Shown: in pieces, positions 44,619 through 53,415 of the stretch | Position numbering within the stretch: position 1 is the first letter of the stretch | Layout of the letters: each line of letters begins with the position of its first letter | From: Rhodospirillales bacterium | GTDB taxonomy: Bacteria; Pseudomonadota; Alphaproteobacteria; Acetobacterales; Acetobacteraceae | Direction of reading: 5' to 3' | DNA: 64,000 nt | Assembly (NCBI GenBank): GCA_017304945.1 | Contig: JAFKLG010000059.1 | Span: 36,457-100,456, forward strand | Made by a program: the position numbers and the translations under genes | The notes under the pieces: model-generated | Databases searched by the model: none | The model's input: the letters and a program-made list of their open reading frames with translations, nothing else | What the model was told of the DNA's origin: nothing

Positions 44619-46358
44619 ATGGCAGCATCCGCCACCGCGCGCGCGCTCGCGCCTGCACAGGATCACTTCCAGGGCGAAGACTTCGCCGCCCTGCTCGACG
44701 AGACCCTCGGCCGGGATTCCGGCTTTGACGGGTCGGTCGTCACCGGCCGGGTCCTCCGGCTCACCGACGAGTTCGCGATCGTCGATGTCGGACTCAAGTC
44801 CGAGGGCCGTGTCGCCCTCAAGGAATTCGGCCCGCCGGGCGCCAAGCCCGACGTGAAGCCTGGCGATCTCGTCGAACTCTATGTCGAGCGCTACGAGGAC
44901 CGGGACGGCTCGATCGTCCTGTCGCGTGAGAAGGCCCGCCGCGAGGAGGCCTGGACCAATCTCGAGAAGGCGTTCGAAGGCCAGCAGCGCGTCACGGGCA
45001 CGATCTACGGCCGGGTGAAGGGCGGCTTCACGGTCGACCTCGGCGGCGCCGTGGCGTTCCTCCCCGGCTCGCAGGTCGATATCCGCCCGGTGCGCGACGT
45101 CGGCCCGCTGATGGGCTCGCCGCAGCCGTTCCAGATCCTCAAGATGGACCGCGCCCGCGGCAACATCGTGGTCTCCCGCCGCGCCGTGCTGGAAGAGACC
45201 CGCGCGGAGCAGCGCAGCGAGCTGATCCAGGGGCTGAAGGAAGGCCAGATCCTCGACGGCGTGGTGAAGAACATCACCGATTACGGTGCGTTCGTGGACC
45301 TGGGCGGCGTCGACGGGCTGCTGCACGTCACCGACATCGCCTGGCGCCGCATCAACCACCCGTCCGAGGCGCTGCAGATCGGCCAGCAGGTCAAGGTGCA
45401 GGTGATCCGGTTCAACCCGGAAACCCAGCGCATCAGCCTCGGCATGAAGCAGCTCGAGGCCGATCCGTGGGAAGGCGTCGCGGCGAAGTATCCGCCGGGG
45501 GCCAAGTTCACCGGCCGCGTCACCAACATCACCGACTACGGCGCCTTCGTGGAGCTGGAGCCGGGGGTCGAGGGGCTGGTGCACGTCTCCGAAATGTCCT
45601 GGACCAAGAAGAACGTCCATCCTGGCAAGATCGTCTCCACCAGCCAGGAAGTCGACGTCATGGTGCTGGACGTGGACAGCGGCAAGCGCCGGATCTCGCT
45701 GGGCCTCAAGCAGGTGCAGCGGAACCCGTGGGAGCAGTTCGTCGACGAGCACCCGATCGGGTCCGAGGTCGAGGGCGAGATCCGCAACATCACCGAGTTC
45801 GGCCTGTTCGTCGGCCTGTCCGCGGATATCGACGGCATGGTGCACATGTCCGACCTGTCCTGGGACGAGCCGGGTGAGCTGGCGATGGCCAAGTACGAGA
45901 AGGGCCAGATCGTCAAGGCGAAGGTGCTCGACGTCGATGTCGAGAAGGAGCGGATCAGCCTGGGCATCAAGCAGCTCAAGGACGATCCGGCCGCGACCAT
46001 CCTCGACAGCGTCCACAAGGGCGACATCGTCACCTGCGTGGTCAGCGCCATCCAGGCGAACGGCGTCGAGGTGAAGGTCAACGACGTGCTGACCGGCTTC
46101 ATCCGCCGCGCCGAACTGGCCCGCGACAAGGCCGATCAGCGCCCCGACCGCTTCGCCGTGGGCGAGAAGGTCGATGCGAAGATCACCGCCGTGGACCGCG
46201 CCTCCCGCAAGCTGACCCTCACCATCAAGGGCAAGGAGATGGAGGAGGAGAAGCAGGCGATGGCGGAATACGGTTCGTCCGACTCCGGCGCCTCGCTGGG
46301 CGACATCCTGGGGGCCGCGATCCGTCGCCGCAACCAGCTCGCCCAGGACAACAGCTAA
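44619..46358 (+). CDS. rpsA: Ribosomal protein S1
   Basis: 579 residues from ATG 44619; about 45 upstream in-frame codons do not look coding. Six S1 RNA-binding repeats can be traced, for example FDGSVVTGRVLRLTDEFAIV, DGVVKNITDYGAFVDLGG, TGRVTNITDYGAFVELEPGV, EGEIRNITEFGLFVGLSA. S1 brings mRNA to the 30S subunit. The length is normal for alphaproteobacteria. A terminator follows at 46397. Confidence 0.97.
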   Translation: MAASATARALAPAQDHFQGEDFAALLDETLGRDSGFDGSVVTGRVLRLTDEFAIVDVGLKSEGRVALKEFGPPGAKPDVKPGDLVELYVERYEDRDGSIVLSREKARREEAWTNLEKAFEGQQRVTGTIYGRVKGGFTVDLGGAVAFLPGSQVDIRPVRDVGPLMGSPQPFQILKMDRARGNIVVSRRAVLEETRAEQRSELIQGLKEGQILDGVVKNITDYGAFVDLGGVDGLLHVTDIAWRRINHPSEALQIGQQVKVQVIRFNPETQRISLGMKQLEADPWEGVAAKYPPGAKFTGRVTNITDYGAFVELEPGVEGLVHVSEMSWTKKNVHPGKIVSTSQEVDVMVLDVDSGKRRISLGLKQVQRNPWEQFVDEHPIGSEVEGEIRNITEFGLFVGLSADIDGMVHMSDLSWDEPGELAMAKYEKGQIVKAKVLDVDVEKERISLGIKQLKDDPAATILDSVHKGDIVTCVVSAIQANGVEVKVNDVLTGFIRRAELARDKADQRPDRFAVGEKVDAKITAVDRASRKLTLTIKGKEMEEEKQAMAEYGSSDSGASLGDILGAAIRRRNQLAQDNS

Positions 46359-46396
46359 CCAGCCACCCCCCCTCCCGCATGGGAGGGGCACGATCC

Positions 46397-46427
46397 AACC
46401 CCCTGCCCACCCGGCAGGGGGTTTTTC
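46397..46427 (+). terminator. Rho-independent terminator after rpsA
   Basis: AACCCCCTGCC pairs with GGCAGGGGGTT across the loop CACCC, followed by TTTTT. It lies 39 bp after the rpsA stop. Confidence 0.93.
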
Positions 46428-46542
46428 GTTTGTCCGGGCGGTGTCCCGAGCGGCAGGGGTTCGAGCGGTCGCGAGGTCCCCATCGCTCAGCCCAACGCAC
46501 CGGGGGTGCCGCCGGCCGCCGCGCTCCGCTACTCTGCCGCCC

Positions 46543-47466
46543 ATGTCGCTCGAAACCGACCTCATCCTGGACAGGCGGCGCCTCAAACGTCGCCTCGTCT
46601 TTTGGCGCAGCTTCGCCGTGCTGGCCGTCGTCGTCGCGCTGGTCGCGGCACTCCGTCTCGGCAATGGCGCGATCGGCGGCGCCCATCTCGCCCGCCTCTC
46701 CGTCACCGGCATCATCACCGAGGACCGCAAGCTGGTCGAAGCGGTGAACGCCCTCGCCAAGGACGACAGCGTCAAGGCGCTGATCGTCAGCATCAACAGC
46801 CCGGGCGGCAGCGTCGCCGGCGGCGAGAGCCTGCACGACGCGATCGGCCGGGTCGCCGCGAAGAAGCCCGTGGTCGCGGTGATGGGCGGGCTCGCCGCAT
46901 CGGCCGGCTACATGGTCGCGCTGCCGGCCCAGCGGATCTTCGCCCGTGAGGCGACGCTCACCGGCTCGATCGGCGTGCTGCTCGAATCCGGCGAGATCTC
47001 CGGCCTGCTCGCCAAGCTGGGGATCACGCCCCAGGTGCTCACCTCCGGCCCGCTGAAGGACCAGCCCAGCCTCACCCGGCCGCTCACCCCCGAGGGACGC
47101 CAGGTGCTCCAGGGGCTGATCATGGATATGTACGACCAGTTCGTGACCATGGTCGCCGATGGCCGGCATATGGACGCCGACCGCGTCCGCCAGCTCGCCG
47201 ATGGCCGCGCCTATACCGGCCGCCAGGCCCTGTCGCTCGGCCTCGTCGACGCGATCGGCGACGAGACCACCGCGCGCGAATGGCTCGCCAAGGAGAAGGG
47301 CGTCCCGACCACGCTCGGCGTCGAGGACGTCTCCACCACCGGATTCGCCGGCCGCGCGCTCGCTGGCAGCCTCGCCCCCCTGTTCGACGGGGCTTGGAAA
47401 ATGCTGATTTCACAAAGCCTTATGCTTGACGGCGCGTGGGCGCTCTGGCACCGTCCGCAGGAATGA
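46543..47466 (+). CDS. sppA: Signal peptide peptidase SppA-type serine protease (S49)
   Basis: 307 residues from ATG 46543. An N-terminal membrane anchor ([18 protein letters not shown], about residues 21-38) precedes one S49 domain: [18 protein letters not shown], the nucleophile in [15 protein letters not shown] and the catalytic Lys in [10 protein letters not shown]. This is the short, half-length SppA type, working as an oligomer to cut leftover signal peptides in the inner membrane. Confidence 0.93.
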   Translation: MSLETDLILDRRRLKRRLVFWRSFAVLAVVVALVAALRLGNGAIGGAHLARLSVTGIITEDRKLVEAVNALAKDDSVKALIVSINSPGGSVAGGESLHDAIGRVAAKKPVVAVMGGLAASAGYMVALPAQRIFAREATLTGSIGVLLESGEISGLLAKLGITPQVLTSGPLKDQPSLTRPLTPEGRQVLQGLIMDMYDQFVTMVADGRHMDADRVRQLADGRAYTGRQALSLGLVDAIGDETTAREWLAKEKGVPTTLGVEDVSTTGFAGRALAGSLAPLFDGAWKMLISQSLMLDGAWALWHRPQE

Positions 47467-47482
47467 CCTGCGGGGATCCGTC

Positions 47483-47806
47483 GTGACGAAGTCCGAACTC
47501 ATCGCCGACCTGGCGGCCGCGAACCCGCATCTGCGCGCAGCCGACGTGGAGCGGATCGTCGCCACCATCTTCGACGAGATCACCGTGGCCCTCGCCCGTG
47601 GGGAACGTGTGGAACTGCGCGGCTTCGGCGCCTTCACCGTCAAGCACCGCAACGCCCGCACCGGCCGCAACCCGCGGACCGGGGAAGCCGTTCCGGTGGA
47701 CGAGAAGGCCGTGCCCTTCTTCAAGGCGGGAAAGGAACTGCGTGAGCGCGTGAACCGCGGCGGCCAGCCCGCGCGGACGAGCGCGCCGGAACGCATACAG
47801 GCCTGA
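47483..47806 (+). CDS. ihfB: Integration host factor subunit beta
   Basis: 107 residues from GTG 47483. The HU/IHF fold is plain: [46 protein letters not shown] and the DNA-inserting proline in [11 protein letters not shown], then [12 protein letters not shown]. It dimerises with IhfA and bends DNA. The place after sppA and before lapA is the usual alphaproteobacterial order for ihfB. Confidence 0.95.
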   Translation: MTKSELIADLAAANPHLRAADVERIVATIFDEITVALARGERVELRGFGAFTVKHRNARTGRNPRTGEAVPVDEKAVPFFKAGKELRERVNRGGQPARTSAPERIQA

Positions 47807-47822
47807 GAGGTTCGAACGATTG

Positions 47823-48131
47823 ATGCGCTGGTTGATCGCGGCTCCCTTCCTGCTGATCCTGGTCCTGTTCGCACTGTCGAACACGGAAACCGTGCGGCTG
47901 GCCATCTGGCCGACGGATTTCGCGCTGGAGATGCCGCTGTCGCTGGCGATCCTGGCGGCGATGGCGCTCGCCTTCCTGGTCGGCGGCATGTTCGTCTGGT
48001 TCACCGAACTCGGCCAGCGCCGCCGCGCCCGCCGCGCCGAGGAGACGGTGCGCCTGCTGGAACGCCAGATCGTGGACCTCAAGGCGCGGCTGCCCGCCAC
48101 CGCGGCGCTGCCGCCCACGCCGGCCGAATGA
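47823..48131 (+). CDS. lapA: LapA family inner membrane protein (DUF1049)
   Basis: 102 residues from ATG 47823. Two membrane helices ([19 protein letters not shown] and [20 protein letters not shown]) and a helical tail ([19 protein letters not shown]) match LapA, which with LapB regulates lipopolysaccharide synthesis in E. coli. It overlaps pyrF by 4 nt (ATGA). Confidence 0.9.
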   Translation: MRWLIAAPFLLILVLFALSNTETVRLAIWPTDFALEMPLSLAILAAMALAFLVGGMFVWFTELGQRRRARRAEETVRLLERQIVDLKARLPATAALPPTPAE

Positions 48132-48832
48132 CCGGCGCGCGCCCGACCGCTTCGCGGGTCATCGTCGCGCTCGACACCACCGATCTCGGTCGTGCGGCGG
48201 CCTGGGCAGAGGCGACCGCGCCGCATGTCGGGCTGTTCAAGCTGGGGCTCGAATTCTTCCTGGCGCATGGCGCCGCCGGCGTCCGCGCGATCGCCGGTCG
48301 GCCGATCTTCCTCGACCTCAAGCTGCACGACATCCCGAACACCGTGGCCGGGGGCGTGCGCGCCGTGCTGCCGATGAACCCGCGCATGCTGACGGTGCAC
48401 GCCGCCGGCGGCCCGGCGATGGTCGAGGCGGCGCGCCGCGCGGCGGAGGAGGCCGGGCGCGACCGGCCGATCATCCTGGCCGTCACGGTGCTGACCAGCC
48501 TCGATCAGGCGGCGCTGGCCGCGACCGGCGTGGTCGGCAGCCCGGCCGACCAGGTGCTGCGGCTGGGGCGCCTCGCGCGTGCGGCCGGGGCGGACGGACT
48601 CGTCTGCAGCCCGCACGAGGTCGCGCTGCTGCGCGAGGCGCTCGGCCCCGACACCACGCTCGTGGTGCCCGGCATCCGCCCCTCCGGCAGCGCGGCGGGC
48701 GACCAAGCCCGCATCATGACCCCGGCGGACGCGGTTGCCGCCGGTGCCGACTGGATCGTGGTCGGCCGCCCGATCACCGGGGCCGCCGATCCCGGCGCAG
48801 CCGCCGCCGAGATTGCCGCGGTCGCGCGATGA
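48128..48832 (+). CDS. pyrF: Orotidine-5'-phosphate decarboxylase
   Basis: 234 residues. The catalytic [17 protein letters not shown] (Asp/Lys tetrad), [19 protein letters not shown] at the start and VPGIRPSG near the end identify OMP decarboxylase, last step of UMP synthesis. It overlaps lapA and trpF by 4 nt on each side. Confidence 0.96.
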   Translation: MTGARPTASRVIVALDTTDLGRAAAWAEATAPHVGLFKLGLEFFLAHGAAGVRAIAGRPIFLDLKLHDIPNTVAGGVRAVLPMNPRMLTVHAAGGPAMVEAARRAAEEAGRDRPIILAVTVLTSLDQAALAATGVVGSPADQVLRLGRLARAAGADGLVCSPHEVALLREALGPDTTLVVPGIRPSGSAAGDQARIMTPADAVAAGADWIVVGRPITGAADPGAAAAEIAAVAR

Positions 48833-49455
48833 ACGACGTCAAGGTCAAGATTTGCGGGGTGAAGGACCCGATCGCGTTCGACACCGCGGTGGAGGCCGGG
48901 GCGGACTGGATCGGGCTCAACTTCTTCCCGCGCTCGCCCCGCTATGTCACGCCCGAGGCGGCGGGGGCGTTGTCCGCGCGGCATCCTGGCGGGCCGTTGC
49001 GCGTCGGCCTGTTCGTCGACCCGACCGAGACCGAGATCGCCACCACGCTCGAATCGGTGCCGCTGGACGTGCTGCAGGTCTACGGCGACGCGGACGTCCC
49101 GACCCTGCGGGCGCGCTTCGGCCTGATGGTCTGGCGCCCCGTCGGCGTCAGCGCCGCCGCCGACCTGCCGCGCGAGATGGGCGGCGCGGACGCGCTGCTG
49201 GTCGAGCCCAAGCCGCCGCCCGGGGCGACGCGGCCGGGCGGCAACGCGGTGCAGTTGGAGTGGGCGTTGCTGCAAGCGTGGCAGGCGCCCGGTCCTTGGC
49301 TGCTCGCCGGCGGTCTCACGCCCGCGAACGTGGCGGAGGCGATCCGCGTCACCGGTGCCCGCGCGGTCGACGTCTCGTCCGGGATCGAGCGTCAGCGCGG
49401 CGAGAAGGACCCGGCGCTGATCCGTGCCTTCATCGCGGCCGCTCGCGACGCTTGA
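48829..49455 (+). CDS. trpF: Phosphoribosylanthranilate isomerase
   Basis: 208 residues. [34 protein letters not shown] at the start, [47 protein letters not shown] at the phosphate site. Third step of tryptophan synthesis after anthranilate. trpB and trpA do not follow, though they often do in this group; the next gene, kdsA, converges. Confidence 0.95.
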   Translation: MNDVKVKICGVKDPIAFDTAVEAGADWIGLNFFPRSPRYVTPEAAGALSARHPGGPLRVGLFVDPTETEIATTLESVPLDVLQVYGDADVPTLRARFGLMVWRPVGVSAAADLPREMGGADALLVEPKPPPGATRPGGNAVQLEWALLQAWQAPGPWLLAGGLTPANVAEAIRVTGARAVDVSSGIERQRGEKDPALIRAFIAAARDA

Positions 49456-49570
49456 CCACACGCGCGGCGTCGCCGCCGGAAACGCTCCGCCCGCACGCCG
49501 CTGCCAGCCCGCCGATGCTCTGATCGAGTTTGGCCGAGGCCCGCACGAACGCGGGTGCCTGCGCCAGACC

Positions 49571-50404
49571 TTACGCCGCCGTGGACTTGGCCAGCGCGTC
49601 GAACGCCTGCAGCCGCCGCACCAGCCCCTCCATTTCCCGCAGCGGAATCATGTTCGGACCATCGCTCGGTGCGCGGTCCGGATCCTCGTGCGTCTCGATG
49701 AACACCGCGGCGACACCGACCGCCAGCGCCGCCCGCGCCAGCACCGGCGCGAACTCGCGCTGGCCGCCGGAGGACGTGCCCTGGCCGCCCGGCTGCTGCA
49801 CCGAATGGGTCGCGTCGAACACCACCGGATAGCCGGTCCGCGCCATGATCGGCAGCGCGCGCATGTCGCTCACCAGCGTGTTGTAGCCGAAGCTCACGCC
49901 GCGCTCGCACAGCAGGATCGACTCGTTGCCGGTGCTGGCGATCTTGGCGGCCACGTTCGCCATGTCCCAGGGCGCCAGGAACTGGCCCTTCTTCACGTTG
50001 ATCGTGCGACCGGTCGCCCCGGCCGCCAGCAGCAGGTCGGTCTGCCGGCACAGGAAGGCGGGGATCTGCAGCACGTCCACCGCCTCCGCCGCGGGCGCGC
50101 ATTGCTCCGCCGTGTGCACGTCGGTCAGCACGGGCATGCCGGTGCGCTCGCGCACCTCGGCGAGGATCGCGAGCCCCTGCGTCATGCCGATCCCGCGGGC
50201 GGCGGTGGCGCTGGTGCGGTTCGCCTTGTCGTAGCTCGACTTGTAGATGATGCGCACGCCGGTCGCTTCCGACAGGGTGCGCAGCGCGTCCGCGGTCTCC
50301 AGCGCATGGGCGCGGGACTCGATCTGGCATGGCCCCGCGATCAGCACGAAGGGCAAGTGGTTGGCGATCTCGAGCGCGCCCACACGGACGGTGCGTTGGT
50401 TCAT
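49571..50404 (-). CDS. kdsA: 3-deoxy-8-phosphooctulonate synthase (Kdo8P synthase)
   Basis: 277 residues. [95 protein letters not shown] and [17 protein letters not shown]. The Cys in GPCQIES is the metal ligand of the metal-dependent class. It joins phosphoenolpyruvate and arabinose-5-phosphate for Kdo in lipid A core. Confidence 0.96.
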   Translation of the reverse strand: MNQRTVRVGALEIANHLPFVLIAGPCQIESRAHALETADALRTLSEATGVRIIYKSSYDKANRTSATAARGIGMTQGLAILAEVRERTGMPVLTDVHTAEQCAPAAEAVDVLQIPAFLCRQTDLLLAAGATGRTINVKKGQFLAPWDMANVAAKIASTGNESILLCERGVSFGYNTLVSDMRALPIMARTGYPVVFDATHSVQQPGGQGTSSGGQREFAPVLARAALAVGVAAVFIETHEDPDRAPSDGPNMIPLREMEGLVRRLQAFDALAKSTAA

Positions 50405-50488
50405 GCTGTCTTCCTCACGGCGGCGGCATGCGGGGCGGCGGGGCGGTCCGCGTGCCTCGCTGCCCGCGAGGCCGTACCGCGCGGGAGG

Positions 50489-51244
50489 TCACGGCAACTC
50501 TCCGGGGGCGGCGGGGGGCAGGGCGGGCCAACTGCGGGTACGGGCGGCCTCGGCCAGCCAGGCGCGGACGCCGGCGGGCGTGCCGAAGGCGGGCGCCACC
50601 TGGTATCCGGCGCCCCCCAACTGCCGCGCCACCACCATCCCGTCCTCGTCGGTCACGTCGTCGCCGATGAACACCGGGATGCGGCCAGTGAACGGTGGGC
50701 GCTGCATCAACGTGGCGACGGCGCGCCCCTTGTCCGCCCCGCGTGGTCGGATTTCCCACAGCATGTGGGCGGGCAGCAGTTGGAATTGGGTCTGTCCCGC
50801 CAGCAGCCCGAGCAGGGCGTCACGGAAGATCGGGGCTGCCTCCGGCACGGCGCGGTAGTGCAGGGCGAAGCCACGCGCCTTGCGTTCCAGCAGCGCCCCG
50901 GGATAGGCGGCGACCAGCCGTTCGGCGAGCGCGAGCCATTCGGCGGGCGGCGCGGGCAGGGGAGGGCGTTCGGCCGGCGCGGTCGGGGCGAACCGCACCA
51001 CGCCGCCATGTTCCCCGGCCACCGCGCGGGGCGCGTCGCCCAGCAGCGCGTCCACCGTCTCGATCGGCCGGCCGGTGACGATGGCGAGCGCGTCCTGCAA
51101 CTGGGCGCGGAGTTCGCGCAGCGAGTCGACCAGGCCCGGCGCCACCACCACCGCATCCGGCCGCGGCGCCAGGTCGACCAGCGTGCCGTCGAAGTCGAGC
51201 AGCAAGGCGGTCTGCGCGAACGGGGGGAGCGGATCCAGGTTCAT
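50489..51244 (-). CDS. otsB: Trehalose-6-phosphate phosphatase
   Basis: 251 residues from ATG 51242-51244, overlapping the DUF2155 stop by 4 nt. HAD-type motifs: LLLDFDGTLVDLAPRP (nucleophile Asp), LAIVTGRPIETVDALLG, GEHGGVVRF, ADKGRAVATLM and PVFIGDDVTDEDGM. It removes phosphate from trehalose-6-phosphate made by OtsA, whose gene is at 17.4-18.8 kb. Confidence 0.95.
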   Translation of the reverse strand: MNLDPLPPFAQTALLLDFDGTLVDLAPRPDAVVVAPGLVDSLRELRAQLQDALAIVTGRPIETVDALLGDAPRAVAGEHGGVVRFAPTAPAERPPLPAPPAEWLALAERLVAAYPGALLERKARGFALHYRAVPEAAPIFRDALLGLLAGQTQFQLLPAHMLWEIRPRGADKGRAVATLMQRPPFTGRIPVFIGDDVTDEDGMVVARQLGGAGYQVAPAFGTPAGVRAWLAEAARTRSWPALPPAAPGELP

Positions 51245-51987
51245 GGCGCGCAGCCGATCACCCGCACGTCGTAGAGCGGGTGTTCGAGCATCGACACGGC
51301 GGGATCGGATTTCAGCATCCAGCCCTTGAAGCCGGGCGCGTCGGCATGCGCGTCGGTGATGGTGAGGAAGGCCGTCGCGTCCGCCGGCTGGTCGGGCGGG
51401 CGGATCTGGCAGCTCTGCACGGCGATGGTGAGCGAGCCGAACTTGGCCGACTGGCCGACCTTCACGGTCAGCGTCGCGCTTTGCGCATTCACCTTGTCGA
51501 GCGCCTGCAGCACGGCGGTGCCTTGCGGAACCCAGACGTTCGGACGTGGCGGCGCTGGCGTGAACGCGCCGGGTCCGGCACTGGGGGGCGCACCCCCGAG
51601 CGGCGAGGCGCCGGGGGGTGGGGCGCCGGGGGCGGAAGGACCGCCGGGCAGCGGCGGGCGGGGCGCCGGTGTGCCGGCTGGCGGCGGCTGGGATGGCGGC
51701 TGCGACGACGCGCCGCTCTGGTCGGGCGCGGCGGATCCGGGCACCTGGGTGGGGTAGCTGGGCGGGGCGTATTGCGGGGCCGGGGTCAGCGGCGTCGCGG
51801 TCACCGGCGGCTGCGGCGGCAGCCCGCCGGTCTGCGCCCGCGCGACGCCCGGCACGCCGATCGCGACCGGCAGCGCGCCGGCGAGCAGCGACCCGGCAAC
51901 CAGCGATGCCCTCAGCGTGGATCTCATCACCGTCGACCCCATCAACCCGACATTCAAGCGGCGGCGCGCGGCGCCAAGGCGCATCAC
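51241..51987 (-). CDS. DUF2155 domain protein with proline-rich linker, exported
   Basis: Up to 248 residues from GTG 51985-51987 (overlaps the previous stop); in-frame ATGs at 51984, 51942 and 51927 are alternatives, the last giving the neatest signal peptide (ASLVAGSLLAGALPVAIGV, cut at ARA). A long Pro/Gly/Ala-rich part follows (about residues 50-150), then the DUF2155 domain: ATLTVKVGQSAKFGSLTI, CQIRPPDQPADATAFL, KGWMLKSDPAVSMLEHPLYDVRVIGC. Known from alphaproteobacteria next to NDUFA12 and mlaD; role not settled. Confidence 0.88.
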   Translation of the reverse strand: MMRLGAARRRLNVGLMGSTVMRSTLRASLVAGSLLAGALPVAIGVPGVARAQTGGLPPQPPVTATPLTPAPQYAPPSYPTQVPGSAAPDQSGASSQPPSQPPPAGTPAPRPPLPGGPSAPGAPPPGASPLGGAPPSAGPGAFTPAPPRPNVWVPQGTAVLQALDKVNAQSATLTVKVGQSAKFGSLTIAVQSCQIRPPDQPADATAFLTITDAHADAPGFKGWMLKSDPAVSMLEHPLYDVRVIGCAP

Positions 51988-52202
51988 GAGGCGCGCTTGG
52001 GCGACTCCAGCCCGGCCACGATGCCGGCGAGTACGTCACGCATGGCCTGCTCGTCCACGCCCATCAGGATCGCGTCCTCGAACGCATCCTGCAGGACCTG
52101 CGCCACCTCGGCGTGGTTCTCGGCCAGCATCTTCAGCTTCTCGCGGCAGCCGACCGCGTTGCCGTCGAGGCCCGGCCAGTGGGTGGGCGGCGGCGGGATC
52201 AT
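51984..52202 (-). CDS. Small protein of unknown function (72 residues)
   Basis: 72 residues; its ATG overlaps the mlaD stop (ATGA) and its stop overlaps the next start. It has a Pro-rich beginning (MIPPPPTHWPGLDGNAVGC) and then predicted helices (REKLKMLAENHAEVAQVLQDA, DAILMGVDEQAMRDVLAGIV). Tight coupling on both sides and high third-position GC support a real gene. Family not recognised. Confidence 0.75.
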   Translation of the reverse strand: MIPPPPTHWPGLDGNAVGCREKLKMLAENHAEVAQVLQDAFEDAILMGVDEQAMRDVLAGIVAGLESPKRAS

Positions 52203-52780
52203 TTGGGCTGGCCCTGCGGGGAGGCGTTCAGCGGCGGCAGTCCGCCCGAACCCGCACCGCTGCCGGAGGCGGGGGCGCTGCTGGACGCCGGGGCGTTGCC
52301 TCCGCTCGCGCCGGAGTCGCCGCTGTTCGGCTTGAGGCTGGTGACGCTGAAGATGAACTTGCCCAGGAGCTGCTCCAGGCTGACCGACCCTTGGGTGATG
52401 GTGATCATCTGGCCGGGTTTCAACATGGTCTCGTCCCCGCCGGGGACGAGCGCCAGGAACTTTCCACCGAGCAGGCTTTCGCTGGTGATCTCGGCGCTGG
52501 AGTCCTTCGGCAGCTTCACGTCGTCCCGCACCGAGAGGTCGACGACCGCCAGGTAGGTGGTCGGGTCGAGGCGCGTGGCGGTGACGCTACCGACCTTGAC
52601 GCCGGCGATGCGCACGTCGGCGCCCGGCCCCAACCCGTCGATGTGGTCGAACTGTGCGTGCAGCGTGTAGCCCGATGCCGTGGTGCGGCCCGAATGGGCG
52701 ACGGCATAGACGAGGAATCCGGCGGCGACCAAGAGCACGACGGCTCCGGTCAGCACCTCCGCGATGCTGCGGCGGGGCAT
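52199..52780 (-). CDS. mlaD: MlaD-like MCE-domain protein
   Basis: 193 residues from ATG 52778-52780, GGAG 8 nt upstream. One membrane helix (VLTGAVVLLVAAGFLVYAVA), then one MCE domain: YTLHAQFDHIDGLGPGADVRIAGVKVG, LDPTTYLAVVDLSV and SAEITSESLLGGKFLALVPG, ending in a Ser/Gly/Ala-rich tail after KFIFSVTSLKP. It is the periplasmic hexamer of the Mla phospholipid transporter; no mlaE/mlaF genes in view. NDUFA12 gene ends 11 bp upstream. Confidence 0.93.
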   Translation of the reverse strand: MPRRSIAEVLTGAVVLLVAAGFLVYAVAHSGRTTASGYTLHAQFDHIDGLGPGADVRIAGVKVGSVTATRLDPTTYLAVVDLSVRDDVKLPKDSSAEITSESLLGGKFLALVPGGDETMLKPGQMITITQGSVSLEQLLGKFIFSVTSLKPNSGDSGASGGNAPASSSAPASGSGAGSGGLPPLNASPQGQPK

Positions 52781-52791
52781 CGATGAACTCC

Positions 52792-53154
52792 TCAGGAGCC
52801 TGGTGTCCAGGCTTCGTAGTCGCCGGTGGCGCGGGCACGTTGGCCGCCGCGATAGTCGTGTCCGGGCGGGCGATAGCCGGCCGGCGTGCCGGTGGCGTTC
52901 GGCAGATGCGGCTTCTGCCACGGGCGGCGGCCTTGGTCGGGCAGTGGCGCATCGGTCGTGTAGTGCAGCCAGGCATGCCACTCGGGCGGTACGACGCTCG
53001 CCTCGGGGGCCGCCGCATAGGCGACCCAGCGGCGGGTCCGCCCGCCGGGGCGCAGGCGCCGGTCCTCGAAATACACGTTGCCCATCGCGTCGGTGCCCAC
53101 CTGCCGCCCATGCAACTTGGTGAACAGCCAGGTTCCGAGATTCATGCCGCCCAT
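52792..53154 (-). CDS. NADH dehydrogenase-associated NDUFA12-like subunit
   Basis: 120 residues from ATG 53152-53154 (ATGs at 53160 and 53145 are alternatives). NLGTWLFTKLHGRQVGTDAMGN, YFEDRR, RRWVAYAAAPEASVVPPEWHAWLHY, WQKPHLPNATGTP and YRPPGHDYRG are all hallmarks of the B17.2/NDUFA12 family, an accessory protein of alphaproteobacterial and mitochondrial complex I. First in the transcript with mlaD, the 72-residue protein, DUF2155 and otsB. Confidence 0.93.
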   Translation of the reverse strand: MGGMNLGTWLFTKLHGRQVGTDAMGNVYFEDRRLRPGGRTRRWVAYAAAPEASVVPPEWHAWLHYTTDAPLPDQGRRPWQKPHLPNATGTPAGYRPPGHDYRGGQRARATGDYEAWTPGS

Positions 53155-53332
53155 CCTCATGCCCGAAGCATATACGCACGGTCGTGCCACAGGTCTACCG
53201 CCCGCGTCCGCCGGCCCCGCACAGGCGCGTGCCGCGGCGTGTTCCCCGGTTGCGGCCGGCGCGACGTGGCGGGGAAGGGGGCGCGCATGGACCGCGCGAG
53301 AGCCGCCGCTGCTGCGCGACTCCCGATTCTGT

Positions 53333-53348
53333 CCACAGGATTTTGTGG
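53333..53348. promoter_or_regulatory. NrdR-box-like palindrome
   Basis: CCACAGGATTTTGTGG has CAC and GTG separated by 8 bp, the geometry of the 16-bp NrdR boxes in front of ribonucleotide reductase genes. It lies 67 bp before the RNR-related gene. A second box at one-turn phasing is incomplete (AAATGTGG half only). Confidence 0.5.
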
Positions 53349-53415
53349 TCGTTGGGCGCTTTGAACCCCAAATGTGGCTTCCGAGACCGAACGGAGTCGC
53401 CCTAAGCTCACCGCC

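Noticed and set aside
53362..53377. Second NrdR box behind the first
   Set aside because: Only the right half (AAATGTGG) matches; the left CAC is missing and the distance (29 bp) is not the usual 31-32 bp.
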